Virus record (IMG/VR): IMGVR_UViG_3300034198_026895
Coordinates: 1 to 23,102 of that record
DNA length: 23,102 nt
Strand: one strand, 5' to 3'
From: a virus
Under the pieces are notes generated by a model. The model worked only from the letters and a program-made list of their open reading frames with translations. It did no database searches and was not told where the DNA came from. Below are positions 12,529 through 20,431 of the stretch, in pieces; positions within the stretch are counted from its first letter, which is position 1, and each line of letters opens with the position of its first letter. The position numbers and the translations under genes were made by a program.

Positions 12529-13321
12529 TAGGACCAGATTTAGGGTTAGGTTTTATCCAAGAGTTTGAATCTTCAATCCTAGATTGAAGAATTATAGACT
12601 TAGCAAAACTACCAGAAAATTCGTAAGAACCAAAGTGGGTAATTTGAACCCAAGGCGCGGCATAGACCTTACCGCCAAGTTTTTCCCACTTTTTACAGAA
12701 ATAGTAATCTTCAGAAAGTAAAATTCCTTTTTCATCAATTTCTGTCTTAAAAAAATCGTAGTGTTTTTTACTAAAATCTATCTCGCCAGTAGAGGCAGCT
12801 CCAGCATAGGTTTCAGTAGTAGGAATCATTTTTTCAAACACTTCACGCTTTATTAGCATCATTCCAGTAGCTACGTTGTCGACCTGCAATGGCTTATCTA
12901 TGACTATAGTAACGGACTGGTCCTCATCAGTTTTTAAGTTAGCTGAGAAGTAACCAGTGTATTTTTCTAATTCTTTAACATTTATTCCGTAATCAATAGC
13001 GCTAAGTACTCTTGGCCAGTTGATACTTTTCATAGGGTAAATAGCACCTATTAGTTCTACATCAGACTCAATCATTTTAAGAATTTCATGGCTTTTAAAA
13101 CCTTGGTCAGCATCTATAAAAAGTAAGTAATCGGAGTCTGTGTTTAAGAACTCATTTACTAAAGTATTCCTAGCCCTAGTGATTAAGCTTTCGTTGTAGG
13201 TTTTACCGTAAAGAGCACTATGTCCAGCACTATGTAGAGTGTTAATCAAGTCCAATAAACCCTGAGTATATTCACCAGTACACATTCCACCATACATCGG
13301 GGTTGCTATAAAAATTTTCAT
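12521..13321 (-). CDS. GT-A fold glycosyltransferase
   Basis: This 266-residue protein begins MKIFIATPMYGGMCTGEYTQ, contains ESLITRARNTLVNEFL (44-59) and the nucleotide-sugar/metal motif LLFIDADQGF (66-75, D70 and D72), then an acceptor-side region with VDNVATGMMLIKREVFE and SEDYYFCKKWEKLGGKVYAAPWVQITHFG near the C-terminus (two adjacent motifs). This is the layout of phage and viral GT2/Anp1-like glycosyltransferases, with ED(Y) as the likely base and a late His as metal ligand. The substrate is unknown. The ribosome site is GAAAG six bases before the ATG. A GAAA-tetraloop hairpin ends 19 bases upstream of the start. It lies downstream of the primase on the same strand. Confidence 0.8.
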   Translation of the reverse strand: MKIFIATPMYGGMCTGEYTQGLLDLINTLHSAGHSALYGKTYNESLITRARNTLVNEFLNTDSDYLLFIDADQGFKSHEILKMIESDVELIGAIYPMKSINWPRVLSAIDYGINVKELEKYTGYFSANLKTDEDQSVTIVIDKPLQVDNVATGMMLIKREVFEKMIPTTETYAGAASTGEIDFSKKHYDFFKTEIDEKGILLSEDYYFCKKWEKLGGKVYAAPWVQITHFGSYEFSGSFAKSIILQSRIEDSNSWIKPNPKSGPTK

Positions 13322-13340
13322 TATTTTCTTTCTTTATTTG

Positions 13341-13364
13341 GGGCTGGACATTTCTGCCCAGCCC
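13341..13364 (-). promoter_or_regulatory. GAAA-tetraloop hairpin upstream of the glycosyltransferase start
   Basis: On the minus strand GGGCTGGGCA, loop GAAA and TGTCCAGCCC form a ten-pair stem with one G-U. It is followed by eight bases, GAAAG, six bases and the ATG at 13321. There is no U-run after it, so it is not a standard intrinsic terminator. It could be a U-less terminator for the primase, an mRNA 5' end stabiliser or a protein-binding site. A near-copy of this arrangement is at 22991-23020. Confidence 0.65.
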
Positions 13365-13418
13365 TCAGCGTTAGTCTCCCGTACCGCAAATATAGGTTAT
13401 CACTAAATAAGCTAAAAA

Positions 13419-16064
13419 TCAAAACCTAGCTAATCTATTGGCCATATTCCAGTCCACGGTAGCTGCACTTGGTACGGCCTTTGGTAGCAGTATCCTACCA
13501 ATAATTTCCGCTTTAGCTCCTTGTCCTATAACCTCTAGTCCACGGTCAGCCATCTTACGCTGGAAAGCAATCTGAGTCATAGGCTTTTCACCACGGTCTT
13601 CGCTCCACAAGCGATAGACCTGATATAAAGACTTGATTAGAAGAGAAGAACCAGCCACTTCTTTAGTCTCCTCATTTAGGAAGATTCCAAGTCTGTCTTC
13701 GTTCTTACGGTAGATGTCAGCAGCCTCTTGTACAGCCACACACCAGCCCAGAGGGTCACGGGCACCAGAGTTACAGTACTTAATTGCCCCCTCTACTGCC
13801 CAAGCTAGGACGGCTGGCAGTGCGCCCTCAGGGTCAAATAGGTAGGCCTTTAGGTCTGGGTCTGGGGACTCAGGGACGTTGCTCCAAGGAATTGGCCTGA
13901 TACGACGCCACATAGCATCGTCGTTAATCATAGGTCTGTGGTTAGTAGTAATCCAAAGCTTGGCTTGAGCACTAAAAGTGAAAGGCTTTTCACCCGGCGA
14001 GCGTGCTGAAATTTCAGATGAACCAGTTAATTTCTTGACCGAGTTTTCCTTCATACGCTCAGACTCTGGAAGCTCGTCAACCCAAACCATTCGACGTCCG
14101 CGAAGCTCTGCCCAGTGATACAAGTCAGAACCACTTGTCATTCCATCATTGTGAGCCAAGATACTTGAGTCCAATGGCCAAGCATATTCTTTAGTTCCTA
14201 GAGCTTTAACAATAGCTTCAACAAAAGTGTTTTTACCAGAACCGGGAGGACCATAAACCAAGAAAAGCAAGTCTTGGTTGTTAAGTCCAGTAAGAGTGTA
14301 GCCAGCAGCCTTTTGTAGCCATTCTTGTAGCTCTTTATCTCCACCAGTTGCAAAGTCAATAAATTGCTCCCAGCGGACGTTTCTCATGCCTTGAGTGTAA
14401 GCAACAGGTGCACGCTTTGTAATGAACAAGTCTGGACGTCCTTTTAGTAGTTCTCCAGTTCTTAAGTCAATTACACCGTTAGAAACTCCAAGCAAATAAG
14501 CGTCACTATCCCACGACTCTACTTCAGTCACCACTCTTGGGTCAGAGTTTGCACTGTCAATAGCAGCTCCGATTTTTCCGTTTGATTTGGCAGCGTTAGC
14601 CCACTTAATAATTTCGTTCTTCTTTTCAGGTTCTTCATAGTGAGCAGTCTCGGTAACAATAATTGGTGGAAGTTTTTTAGCAAGCTCATGCATGCCCAAA
14701 TCTTCAGCATCTGGTTTCCAGTACTGACCGTCCCAAATAAACCATCCAATACCGGGGGTATACCTAATAGAAGCACCAAAGGTGTCTACTATTCGACGTC
14801 CGTTACCAGTATCTGATAAAGAGCGCTTACCCTGAGTACCGCCCTCTGCCTCTGAGATTGCGTCAGGGTCTCTAGGGACGTCAATGTTTCCAGAACTAAA
14901 AGCTTGGTCAATAGACATTCCACCTTTAGCAGCCATAGAGACCGCACCACCTAGAGTTCCAGGCAAGTTGTATTCGTCCTCGTCTTGGGGGGCCGACGTA
15001 CTTACTGGTCTTGCATTAGCTGGTGGAGCAGAAACTTTAGATGAATTAGCTTCTTCTGTAGATTTGTTTGCCCAATCGGAAAGTCCAGGCCAAAGCTTTT
15101 CAGTGACAGGGTTTTCTGACACAAAGTCCATAGCACGCCTAGTGTGCATCAATACTCCGTTAGGGCCCTCAACATTTAGCGGAGGCCTAATTTTTTCATG
15201 GTTAAAGCGAATAAGCATTGTCTCAATCATCATTCGCTTTTCTGGAGTATCTACACCAAACTTATTTGCTATGGCGCAAGCTAGAGCGTAGAGGTCAACT
15301 GCGCGTGAGCCTTCATCAATTCCTTCATCAAGAATTTTTGCAATATCTACACGCTCGCCACGAAACTCTAGGTCAGATAGCCAGTCCCATTCACCAGCTG
15401 ATAGAGAAGTACCGCTAGAGCCAATCCTTCTACCACGCTTACGCAAGATTTGAAGTAATTCTTCAGGAGCTTCTGTCATCTCCATTTCCCAAGGAGCATG
15501 GCCTTCTCTCCACTCGTAAGTAACTCCAGAGCCATGACGAGAAGGTGCAAGCATCACGTAACCATTGTGTTTAATGTCAATGCCCGGTAAGTCAGCAGAC
15601 TTTAAGTTACCAACCAATTGCTCGGAAGCATCGACTTTATAAAATAAGTGACGACCACGTACTTTTTTATTTTTGTGGTTGTAAGAGCCAGTGTAGGCTT
15701 CCACTGTTGCTGGAAGCGCCCCTTCTAACAATTCTTCAAACTTTTGAAAAGAGTCAATTCCACCAGAGCGTGGGTCAACGTCAATTACTAAAAATCCGCT
15801 TCTGTTGCAAACAACTCCAATGTTGTTCGCTGGTGTATTTTCCCACCAACCATTTACTATGCTTTCTTCGGAAGTAGCTTTAACATTCCATTCACCAATA
15901 GCTGGGTGCTTGCCAACGTCTTTTGGCTCGGTGTGGGTTCCATTACAAGTACATCTTCCACCATCGGTAAGTCCGTAGCAGGGTAGAATTTTCCAATCTT
16001 GACTGGCATACCAAGTAGAAGCTTTTTTAAGTTTATCTTCGTGGGGGGTTTTAGGAGTAGTCAA
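13419..16064 (-). CDS. Primase-helicase: prim-pol domain plus SF3/D5-type helicase
   Basis: This 881-residue replication protein has an N-terminal bifunctional primase-polymerase domain (about 15-200). It shows a Cys/His cluster and GKHPAIGEWN (51-60), the catalytic acidic motif FLVIDVDPRSGGIDSF (91-106, D95 and D97), GRHLFYKV (137-144) and GIDIKHNGYVMLAPSRHGSG (161-180). A Ser/Pro-rich linker of roughly 330-420 follows. The C-terminal half is a D5-N plus superfamily 3 helicase with Walker A GPPGSGKNTF near residue 605, Walker B MVWVDELPES near 660, and a sensor region KLWITTNHRPMINDDAMWRR. It would lay primers and unwind DNA at the phage origin. The TTG start at 16064 has AGGAG 11 bases upstream. 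An extended -10 lies at 16128-16136. Confidence 0.93.
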   Translation of the reverse strand: MTTPKTPHEDKLKKASTWYASQDWKILPCYGLTDGGRCTCNGTHTEPKDVGKHPAIGEWNVKATSEESIVNGWWENTPANNIGVVCNRSGFLVIDVDPRSGGIDSFQKFEELLEGALPATVEAYTGSYNHKNKKVRGRHLFYKVDASEQLVGNLKSADLPGIDIKHNGYVMLAPSRHGSGVTYEWREGHAPWEMEMTEAPEELLQILRKRGRRIGSSGTSLSAGEWDWLSDLEFRGERVDIAKILDEGIDEGSRAVDLYALACAIANKFGVDTPEKRMMIETMLIRFNHEKIRPPLNVEGPNGVLMHTRRAMDFVSENPVTEKLWPGLSDWANKSTEEANSSKVSAPPANARPVSTSAPQDEDEYNLPGTLGGAVSMAAKGGMSIDQAFSSGNIDVPRDPDAISEAEGGTQGKRSLSDTGNGRRIVDTFGASIRYTPGIGWFIWDGQYWKPDAEDLGMHELAKKLPPIIVTETAHYEEPEKKNEIIKWANAAKSNGKIGAAIDSANSDPRVVTEVESWDSDAYLLGVSNGVIDLRTGELLKGRPDLFITKRAPVAYTQGMRNVRWEQFIDFATGGDKELQEWLQKAAGYTLTGLNNQDLLFLVYGPPGSGKNTFVEAIVKALGTKEYAWPLDSSILAHNDGMTSGSDLYHWAELRGRRMVWVDELPESERMKENSVKKLTGSSEISARSPGEKPFTFSAQAKLWITTNHRPMINDDAMWRRIRPIPWSNVPESPDPDLKAYLFDPEGALPAVLAWAVEGAIKYCNSGARDPLGWCVAVQEAADIYRKNEDRLGIFLNEETKEVAGSSLLIKSLYQVYRLWSEDRGEKPMTQIAFQRKMADRGLEVIGQGAKAEIIGRILLPKAVPSAATVDWNMANRLARF

Positions 16065-16127
16065 TTAACTTGGCTCTCCTTTTGAATTCGTCGCTTTAAT
16101 GTTACTTACCTTTCAAGATAGAAGCCT

Positions 16128-16136
16128 ATATTAGCA
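16128..16136 (-). promoter_or_regulatory. Candidate extended -10 promoter for the primase operon
   Basis: On the minus strand TGC followed by TAATAT gives an extended -10, with a predicted start near 16121 and a leader of about 57 bases ending in AAAAGGAGAG before the TTG at 16064. The 191-base intergenic region is divergent, and no clear operator or origin-like repeat was found in it. Confidence 0.45.
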
Positions 16137-16202
16137 CGAAAAACTAGCTAGAGCTATGTTTGCCAGCGGCGAGTCTTGAGTTAAATTGAACTTTTAAAAA
16201 TC

Positions 16203-16211
16203 TGATAAAAT
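16203..16211 (+). promoter_or_regulatory. Candidate extended -10 promoter for the plus-strand middle operon
   Basis: TGA followed by TAAAAT (16206-16211) gives an extended -10; TTGAAC at 16186-16191 is a possible but closely spaced -35. The leader then contains GAAAGAAAG just before the ATG at 16256. It faces away from the primase promoter. Confidence 0.4.
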
Positions 16212-16255
16212 TATAAATACTGAGTGTACTAAATTCAAATCACGAAAGAAAGTTT

Positions 16256-16612
16256 ATGCCAAACGAGCTACTGTTTTCAATAGCAGCCATAGTAACAGCC
16301 CTAGGGGTAATAATAGCTGGAATGCTGGCTATATACAAAATAGCCAAAAGAGTAGATGATGCAATTGGCTTGGACACACAAGGTAGGACTATCTCCGAGA
16401 GAATGAAAAAAGTAGAGTATCAGCTTTGGGAAAATGGCGGTAGCTCTTTGGCAGACAGGGTAAACACCATAGAAACTCACGTTATTAAGATGTCAGCCGA
16501 AGTAGAGCTAATCAAAGACATTACTATAGCGCTACAAGGGATGCCAATGCAGAATCTTCAAGTTCTACAAGAACCTAAGCGCAAGACACGCCCAAGTAAG
16601 AAAGATGGTTAG
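16256..16612 (+). CDS. Small membrane protein with coiled coil (possible holin-like)
   Basis: This 118-residue protein has one strongly hydrophobic N-terminal segment (about 5-28, LLFSIAAIVTALGVIIAGML and following) with no charged residues inside, then a helical, charged region (about 40-95) containing VEYQLWENGGSSLADRVNTIE, and a very basic C-terminus (about 105-118). Actinophages often encode single-pass membrane proteins with this VEYQLW-N-GG-SL pattern. They are sometimes annotated as holins, but proof is lacking and no endolysin is in the window. GAAAG elements just before the ATG provide the ribosome site. It leads the plus-strand middle operon. Confidence 0.65.
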   Translation: MPNELLFSIAAIVTALGVIIAGMLAIYKIAKRVDDAIGLDTQGRTISERMKKVEYQLWENGGSSLADRVNTIETHVIKMSAEVELIKDITIALQGMPMQNLQVLQEPKRKTRPSKKDG

Positions 16613-16639
16613 TTTATAGGCTTACTTTAACCTTTGGTG

Positions 16640-16645
16640 TAGAAT
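16640..16645 (+). promoter_or_regulatory. Possible -10 element before the HTH-like gene
   Basis: TAGAAT in a GGTGTAGAAT context resembles the -10 at 10540. Here it would give a leader of about 26 bases containing AAGGAG (16667-16672), five bases before the TTG start. It has no clear -35. Confidence 0.35.
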
Positions 16646-16677
16646 AAAAAGACGTAATACAAAATGAAGGAGTCATC

Positions 16678-16944
16678 TTGACACTCTCTAATAAGCTAGA
16701 AGAAGCCATATTTGAGGCCAGCAATAGACTTTGTAAGCTAGGGGAACTTATCCATGGCTCTAGTCTTTCTGATGAAGATAGAAAACGTCTAGAAATAATT
16801 CTGTCCGTTCCAGATTCTAATCCAGCAAAAGTTCCAAATACTGTCTTAGCAAAAATTCTTAGAGAAGAAGGCTATGATATAAGTAACAGTGCCGTAGACA
16901 GACACCGACGCAAAAACTGCCCTTGCAGTAGATTGGTTAAATAG
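16678..16944 (+). CDS. Small helix-turn-helix-like protein
   Basis: The start is TTG, supported by AAGGAG at 16667-16672 with ideal spacing. The product is 88 residues: a helical N-terminus (1-50) and a C-terminal region, VPNTVLAKILREEGYDISNS, then AVDRHRRKNCPCSR. The pattern of a helix, a turn and S-x-x-x-V-x-R-H-R-R followed by C-x-C is typical of small DNA-binding proteins of actinophages, and the basic helix could contact DNA. The gene directly precedes the metallophosphoesterase with only two bases between them, suggesting a shared role in DNA processing. The exact function is unknown. Confidence 0.6.
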   Translation: MTLSNKLEEAIFEASNRLCKLGELIHGSSLSDEDRKRLEIILSVPDSNPAKVPNTVLAKILREEGYDISNSAVDRHRRKNCPCSRLVK

Positions 16945-16946
16945 TT

Positions 16947-18140
16947 TTGGGAATATCAGACAAACTACAAAGCTTAGTAAGCCCAGGGACATCTGGTTCA
17001 GACTTTAAGCTCTCAAACACCCCAGAAAACTGGCGCTCTAAAATGGACGTCGATGATAGAACTGGCGGGTTTGTCATCTCACAGCCACGTCCAGCTGGAG
17101 AGCCTCAGGATGCTAGAAAAATTCTTGAAGACTTTGACATGGACCCTGACTATTGGTCAGTCACCTCTATCCGTAGAGGCAAGTGGCAAAAGTTTGATGG
17201 AGAGTACTTAGAGTCTCTCAGGGTAAACGTAGTTCCAGCTAGAGTTTTAGAAGAAGATAGATTAGACGCAGAAAAGCTAGTTGATGAAATAAAAAAATGG
17301 CGTCCAGCGTCTGGAATTAAAACTCAGACAGGCGAAGGAGCATTTGCTCTTTTTCCTAGCGACCAGCAAATAGGTAAGAAAACTGGCAGTGGAGGTACCG
17401 AACAGTCAGTAGAAAGAATTTTACAGCTAACAGAATCATCAGTTCAAAGGTTTAAAGGCCTAACTAAGATGGGCCTAGGTCTAGGAACTATTGTTTTAGG
17501 ATTGCCTGGCGACCACGTAGAAGGAATTGTTAGCCAAGGCGGACGTTTGCAGGGACAAGCAGTTTCTGATTTAGGACTTACAGAGCAAGTAAGAGTTGCT
17601 AGAAGACTTCTTATGGCTCAGATTAAAGCTCACGCCCCACTAGCAGAGCGAATGATTGTTCCAGTAATTAACGGAAACCACGACGAAGTTACTCGTCAAG
17701 TTGCAGCTGACCCAGCCGATGGCTGGAACGTAGAAATTGCGTCAGCAGTGCAGGACGCTTGTGCGGAAAATCCAGCACTACAGCACATTGAATTTAGGTA
17801 CCCAGCTCCAGGACATCAAACACTTACCGTAGACGTAAATGGAACCATGCTTGGAATGTTCCACGGACACCAATCTAGAGACCCACTAAAGTATATTTCT
17901 GGACAAGCAGCTGGTCAAACAGCTCTTGGAATGGCAGACGTTTGGGTGTCAGGTCATTTCCACAACTTCTCAACCAAAGACATCGGAGAACGTTTGTGGC
18001 TTCAGTGTCCAACCACAGACCCAGGGAGCGAGTGGTTTAGGGACCGCTCAGGAATGAACTCTAAGCCAGGGCTGCTAACCATGGTTATGGGTGGGGGCTA
18101 CGAGCCTAGAGAGAACATCAGCGTACTAGCGGTAAAATAA
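16947..18140 (+). CDS. Calcineurin-like metallophosphoesterase (possible nuclease)
   Basis: This 397-residue protein shows the ordered metal-binding motifs of the calcineurin-like superfamily: SDQQIG (138-143, D139), LPGDHVEG (186-193), INGNHDE (241-247), FHGHQS (305-310) and SGHFHN (335-340). The N-terminal 125 residues contain DPDYWSVTSIRRGKWQ (66-81), an extension shared by actinophage relatives. Such phage proteins are often annotated as Mre11-like exonucleases. Nuclease activity is plausible but is not shown by the motifs alone. The TTG start, two bases after the preceding stop, lacks a good ribosome site and would rely on coupling; the next Met is at residue 33. Confidence 0.8.
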   Translation: MGISDKLQSLVSPGTSGSDFKLSNTPENWRSKMDVDDRTGGFVISQPRPAGEPQDARKILEDFDMDPDYWSVTSIRRGKWQKFDGEYLESLRVNVVPARVLEEDRLDAEKLVDEIKKWRPASGIKTQTGEGAFALFPSDQQIGKKTGSGGTEQSVERILQLTESSVQRFKGLTKMGLGLGTIVLGLPGDHVEGIVSQGGRLQGQAVSDLGLTEQVRVARRLLMAQIKAHAPLAERMIVPVINGNHDEVTRQVAADPADGWNVEIASAVQDACAENPALQHIEFRYPAPGHQTLTVDVNGTMLGMFHGHQSRDPLKYISGQAAGQTALGMADVWVSGHFHNFSTKDIGERLWLQCPTTDPGSEWFRDRSGMNSKPGLLTMVMGGGYEPRENISVLAVK

Positions 18141-18142
18141 CA

Positions 18143-18955
18143 ATGAATAGTAAAACCTACGTTATTTGCTGGGACGGCTCAATAAGCAACTGTTTAGACA
18201 TAGACAGTCAACTTTCTACGAGTGATTTAGATTACTTAATTTATAACGTAGCCGAACAAGAAGTAGATAAAAAGAACTGGGTGAGAGCCGAAAACATAAG
18301 GTATTACGGTCATATGCATAACTTTCTAAAAGATTTTGAAAAAACTGACTATGACATCTTTGTGTTTAATGCTGGAGACCCCGTTTATTCAGACTGGGTA
18401 GGTTATACAAAAAGAGTAGAAACCTTAATGTCTATTGACCCAGACATAGATGCCATAGCACCTAACATGATAAATGACCTATTTAGTGACGAAGGCTCAT
18501 ACATAGCTAAGTCAGGTTTACATAGCGGTCTAGATTTATGTGCCCACACAAATGGCATACACTTTGCATTATCTAGAGAATTAGCTTTATTTCTAAAACA
18601 GTACATGGACTGGGCAGTAGAGTCTAAAAAACTACTTATACCTGAAATGACCTCTGGCTGGGGTATAGATACAGTTTTTTGCGCTACAGCTGTTTACAGA
18701 AACAAAAAAATTTACAGGGACGTTTCTTTAACTGCTTTTCACCCAAACACTTCTAGCACTGATGACGGAGTAGGGAACAAAGAAGTTGCAATTGTTCTAG
18801 ATTCTTTTAGAGAATTTTGTGAAATAAACGGCATAAACTCAGACGTAATTAAAAGTATTTATGACATAGCCTATAAAAAAGCTAGAGAAAGAAGCAACTA
18901 CAAAATAGAATTAAAAAGTCTATATTTAAATCTAGAAGGAGAATTAGTTGTCTGA
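18143..18955 (+). CDS. Putative GT-A-like glycosyltransferase, unusual family
   Basis: This 270-residue protein has features reminiscent of GT-A enzymes: DYDIFVFNAGDPVYSDW (69-85), where NAGDP could replace the usual DxD; GWGIDTVFC (172-180), like the GWG-E/D acceptor motif of galactosyltransferases; and LTAFHPNTSS (196-205), with a possible metal-binding His. I do not recognise the family by name, and the assignment relies partly on its neighbours, a cytidylyltransferase and a GT2. It starts three bases after the metallophosphoesterase stop. Its end overlaps the next gene by eight bases, with AAGGAG inside its last codons serving that gene. Confidence 0.5.
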   Translation: MNSKTYVICWDGSISNCLDIDSQLSTSDLDYLIYNVAEQEVDKKNWVRAENIRYYGHMHNFLKDFEKTDYDIFVFNAGDPVYSDWVGYTKRVETLMSIDPDIDAIAPNMINDLFSDEGSYIAKSGLHSGLDLCAHTNGIHFALSRELALFLKQYMDWAVESKKLLIPEMTSGWGIDTVFCATAVYRNKKIYRDVSLTAFHPNTSSTDDGVGNKEVAIVLDSFREFCEINGINSDVIKSIYDIAYKKARERSNYKIELKSLYLNLEGELVV

Positions 18956-19373
18956 GCCTAGAGTATATACTGGAGGAAGCTTTGACCTACCGCACTTTGG
19001 CCACTATAGGCTACTTGAAAGGGCCTCTCACTTTGGAAAAGTTACAGTAGCTCTAAATTTAAATGACTTTTACAAAGAATATAAAGGTAAAGAACTAGTC
19101 TTATCTTACGAAGAACGCCGTGAAATTCTTCTAGCCTGCAAGTGGGTAGATGAGGTAATTCCTAACTACGGGGGAGCAGACTCTAAGATTGCTATAGAAA
19201 TAGTTAAACCAGATTACATAGTAGTTAGCTCAGATTGGGCTAGAAAAGACTACTACTCTCAGATGGGTTTTGACCAAGAATGGCTTGATGAGCGCGGTAT
19301 AGGATTGATTTATCTGCCCCACACAAAGGGCATAAGCACAACTGATATTAATAAAAGAATGGACTGGTACTAA
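18948..19373 (+). CDS. TagD/RfaE-like cytidylyltransferase
   Basis: This 141-residue protein has the nucleotidyltransferase signature GGSFDLPHFGH (9-19) and the C-terminal ISTTDINKR (129-137), as in glycerol-3-phosphate cytidylyltransferase and ADP-heptose synthase domains. Its length fits the TagD type, which makes CDP-glycerol from CTP and glycerol-3-phosphate. Other CDP- or ADP-activated substrates are possible. The TTG start overlaps the previous gene and has AAGGAG about eight bases upstream. Its stop overlaps the next ATG (TAATG), so it is coupled to a glycosyltransferase that could use a related product. Confidence 0.82.
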   Translation: MSEPRVYTGGSFDLPHFGHYRLLERASHFGKVTVALNLNDFYKEYKGKELVLSYEERREILLACKWVDEVIPNYGGADSKIAIEIVKPDYIVVSSDWARKDYYSQMGFDQEWLDERGIGLIYLPHTKGISTTDINKRMDWY

Positions 19374-20431
19374 TGAAGGTAGCCGTATACGCCATAGCTT
19401 TAAATGAAAAACAATTTGTAAAGCGGTGGGCAGATTCCTGCAAAGACGCTGACTTTAGGTTTATCCTAGATACTGGTTCTACAGATGGAACAGTAGAAGA
19501 AGCCTACGCTCAAGGCGTGGATTGCATGATTGCGTCTATTAAGCCTTGGCGCTTTGATGACGCAAGAAACGTATCTTTAGCACTTATTCCAGAAGACATT
19601 GACTACTGTATCGCTTTGGATATGGATGAAGTGTTATTGCCTGGATGGAAAGAAGAGCTTGAAAAAGCACACAAACAAAGACTAACTAGACCTCGCTATA
19701 AATACACTTGGTCTTGGAATGCAGATGGAACCCCCGGGCTTGAGTATGGTGGAGATAAAATCCATTCTAGACACGGATATCGTTGGAAACACCCAGTCCA
19801 TGAAGTGATTACTGCAGACCGTACTAAAGAGATTCAAGGCTGGGTTGATTTAGAAATTCATCACCACCCAGACAACACTAAGTCTAGGGGACAATACTTA
19901 CCACTACTAGAGCTATCAGTGAGAGAAGACCCTTCAGACGATAGGAACGCTTACTATTATGCTAGAGAGTTGTTTTTTAATCGCCAGTATGAAATAGCAG
20001 CCAAAGAGTTTGAAAGACATCTTTCCCTACCCAGAGCGGTTTGGCGACCAGAGCGTGCAGCCTCAATGAGGTACATAGCAAAATGTAGACCACAAGAAGC
20101 TAAGCATTGGTTAACTAAAGCTGTAGAAGAAGACCCCAATAGGAGAGAAGCTTTAGTAGAGTTAGCGCAGTGGGGATACGAAAATAGAAGCTGGGAGCTA
20201 TCTTTAAATTATGCTAAAAGAGCTTTAGACATTAAGGAAAAACCTTTAGACTACCTATGCGAAGATTTTGCTTGGGGTGCAAAGCCTTGGGACCTAGCTG
20301 CAATAGCATCCTACAACTTAGGTAAATACGTAGAAGCTTTAGAATTTAACACTAAAGCTTTAGAGATAGAACCAAATAATGAGAGATTAAATTCTAATCA
20401 AGAATACTACAAAGAAAAAGTTATTTTTTAG
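19373..20431 (+). CDS. Family 2 glycosyltransferase with C-terminal TPR repeats
   Basis: This 352-residue protein has an N-terminal GT2 domain with ALNEKQFVKRW (9-19), LDTGSTDGT (32-40), PWRFDDARN (58-66) and the metal motif IALDMDEVLLPGW (80-92, D83 and D85), followed by HPVHEVI and the helix-forming region. Residues about 200-345 contain TPR-like repeats, for example AIASYNLGKYVEALEFNTKALEIEPNN. This GT2-TPR layout is known from SunS-like and other protein- or peptide-modifying enzymes; TPRs could hold a protein acceptor. A protein glycosylation role is therefore inferred. It converges with the WhiB gene, their stop codons overlapping by four bases. Confidence 0.85.
   Translation: MKVAVYAIALNEKQFVKRWADSCKDADFRFILDTGSTDGTVEEAYAQGVDCMIASIKPWRFDDARNVSLALIPEDIDYCIALDMDEVLLPGWKEELEKAHKQRLTRPRYKYTWSWNADGTPGLEYGGDKIHSRHGYRWKHPVHEVITADRTKEIQGWVDLEIHHHPDNTKSRGQYLPLLELSVREDPSDDRNAYYYARELFFNRQYEIAAKEFERHLSLPRAVWRPERAASMRYIAKCRPQEAKHWLTKAVEEDPNRREALVELAQWGYENRSWELSLNYAKRALDIKEKPLDYLCEDFAWGAKPWDLAAIASYNLGKYVEALEFNTKALEIEPNNERLNSNQEYYKEKVIF

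Noticed and set aside
13341-13364. Standard rho-independent terminator of the primase gene
   Set aside because: No U-run follows the stem on either strand in the relevant direction; kept instead as an unexplained RNA structure.
14884-15418. Plus-strand open frames across the primase
   Set aside because: They are antisense to a gene with clear prim-pol and helicase motifs and have no motifs or start signals of their own.
16065-16255. Replication origin in the divergent intergenic region
   Set aside because: The position before the primase is suggestive, but I saw no iterons, DnaA-like boxes or strong dyad beyond a short CTAGCTAG palindrome.
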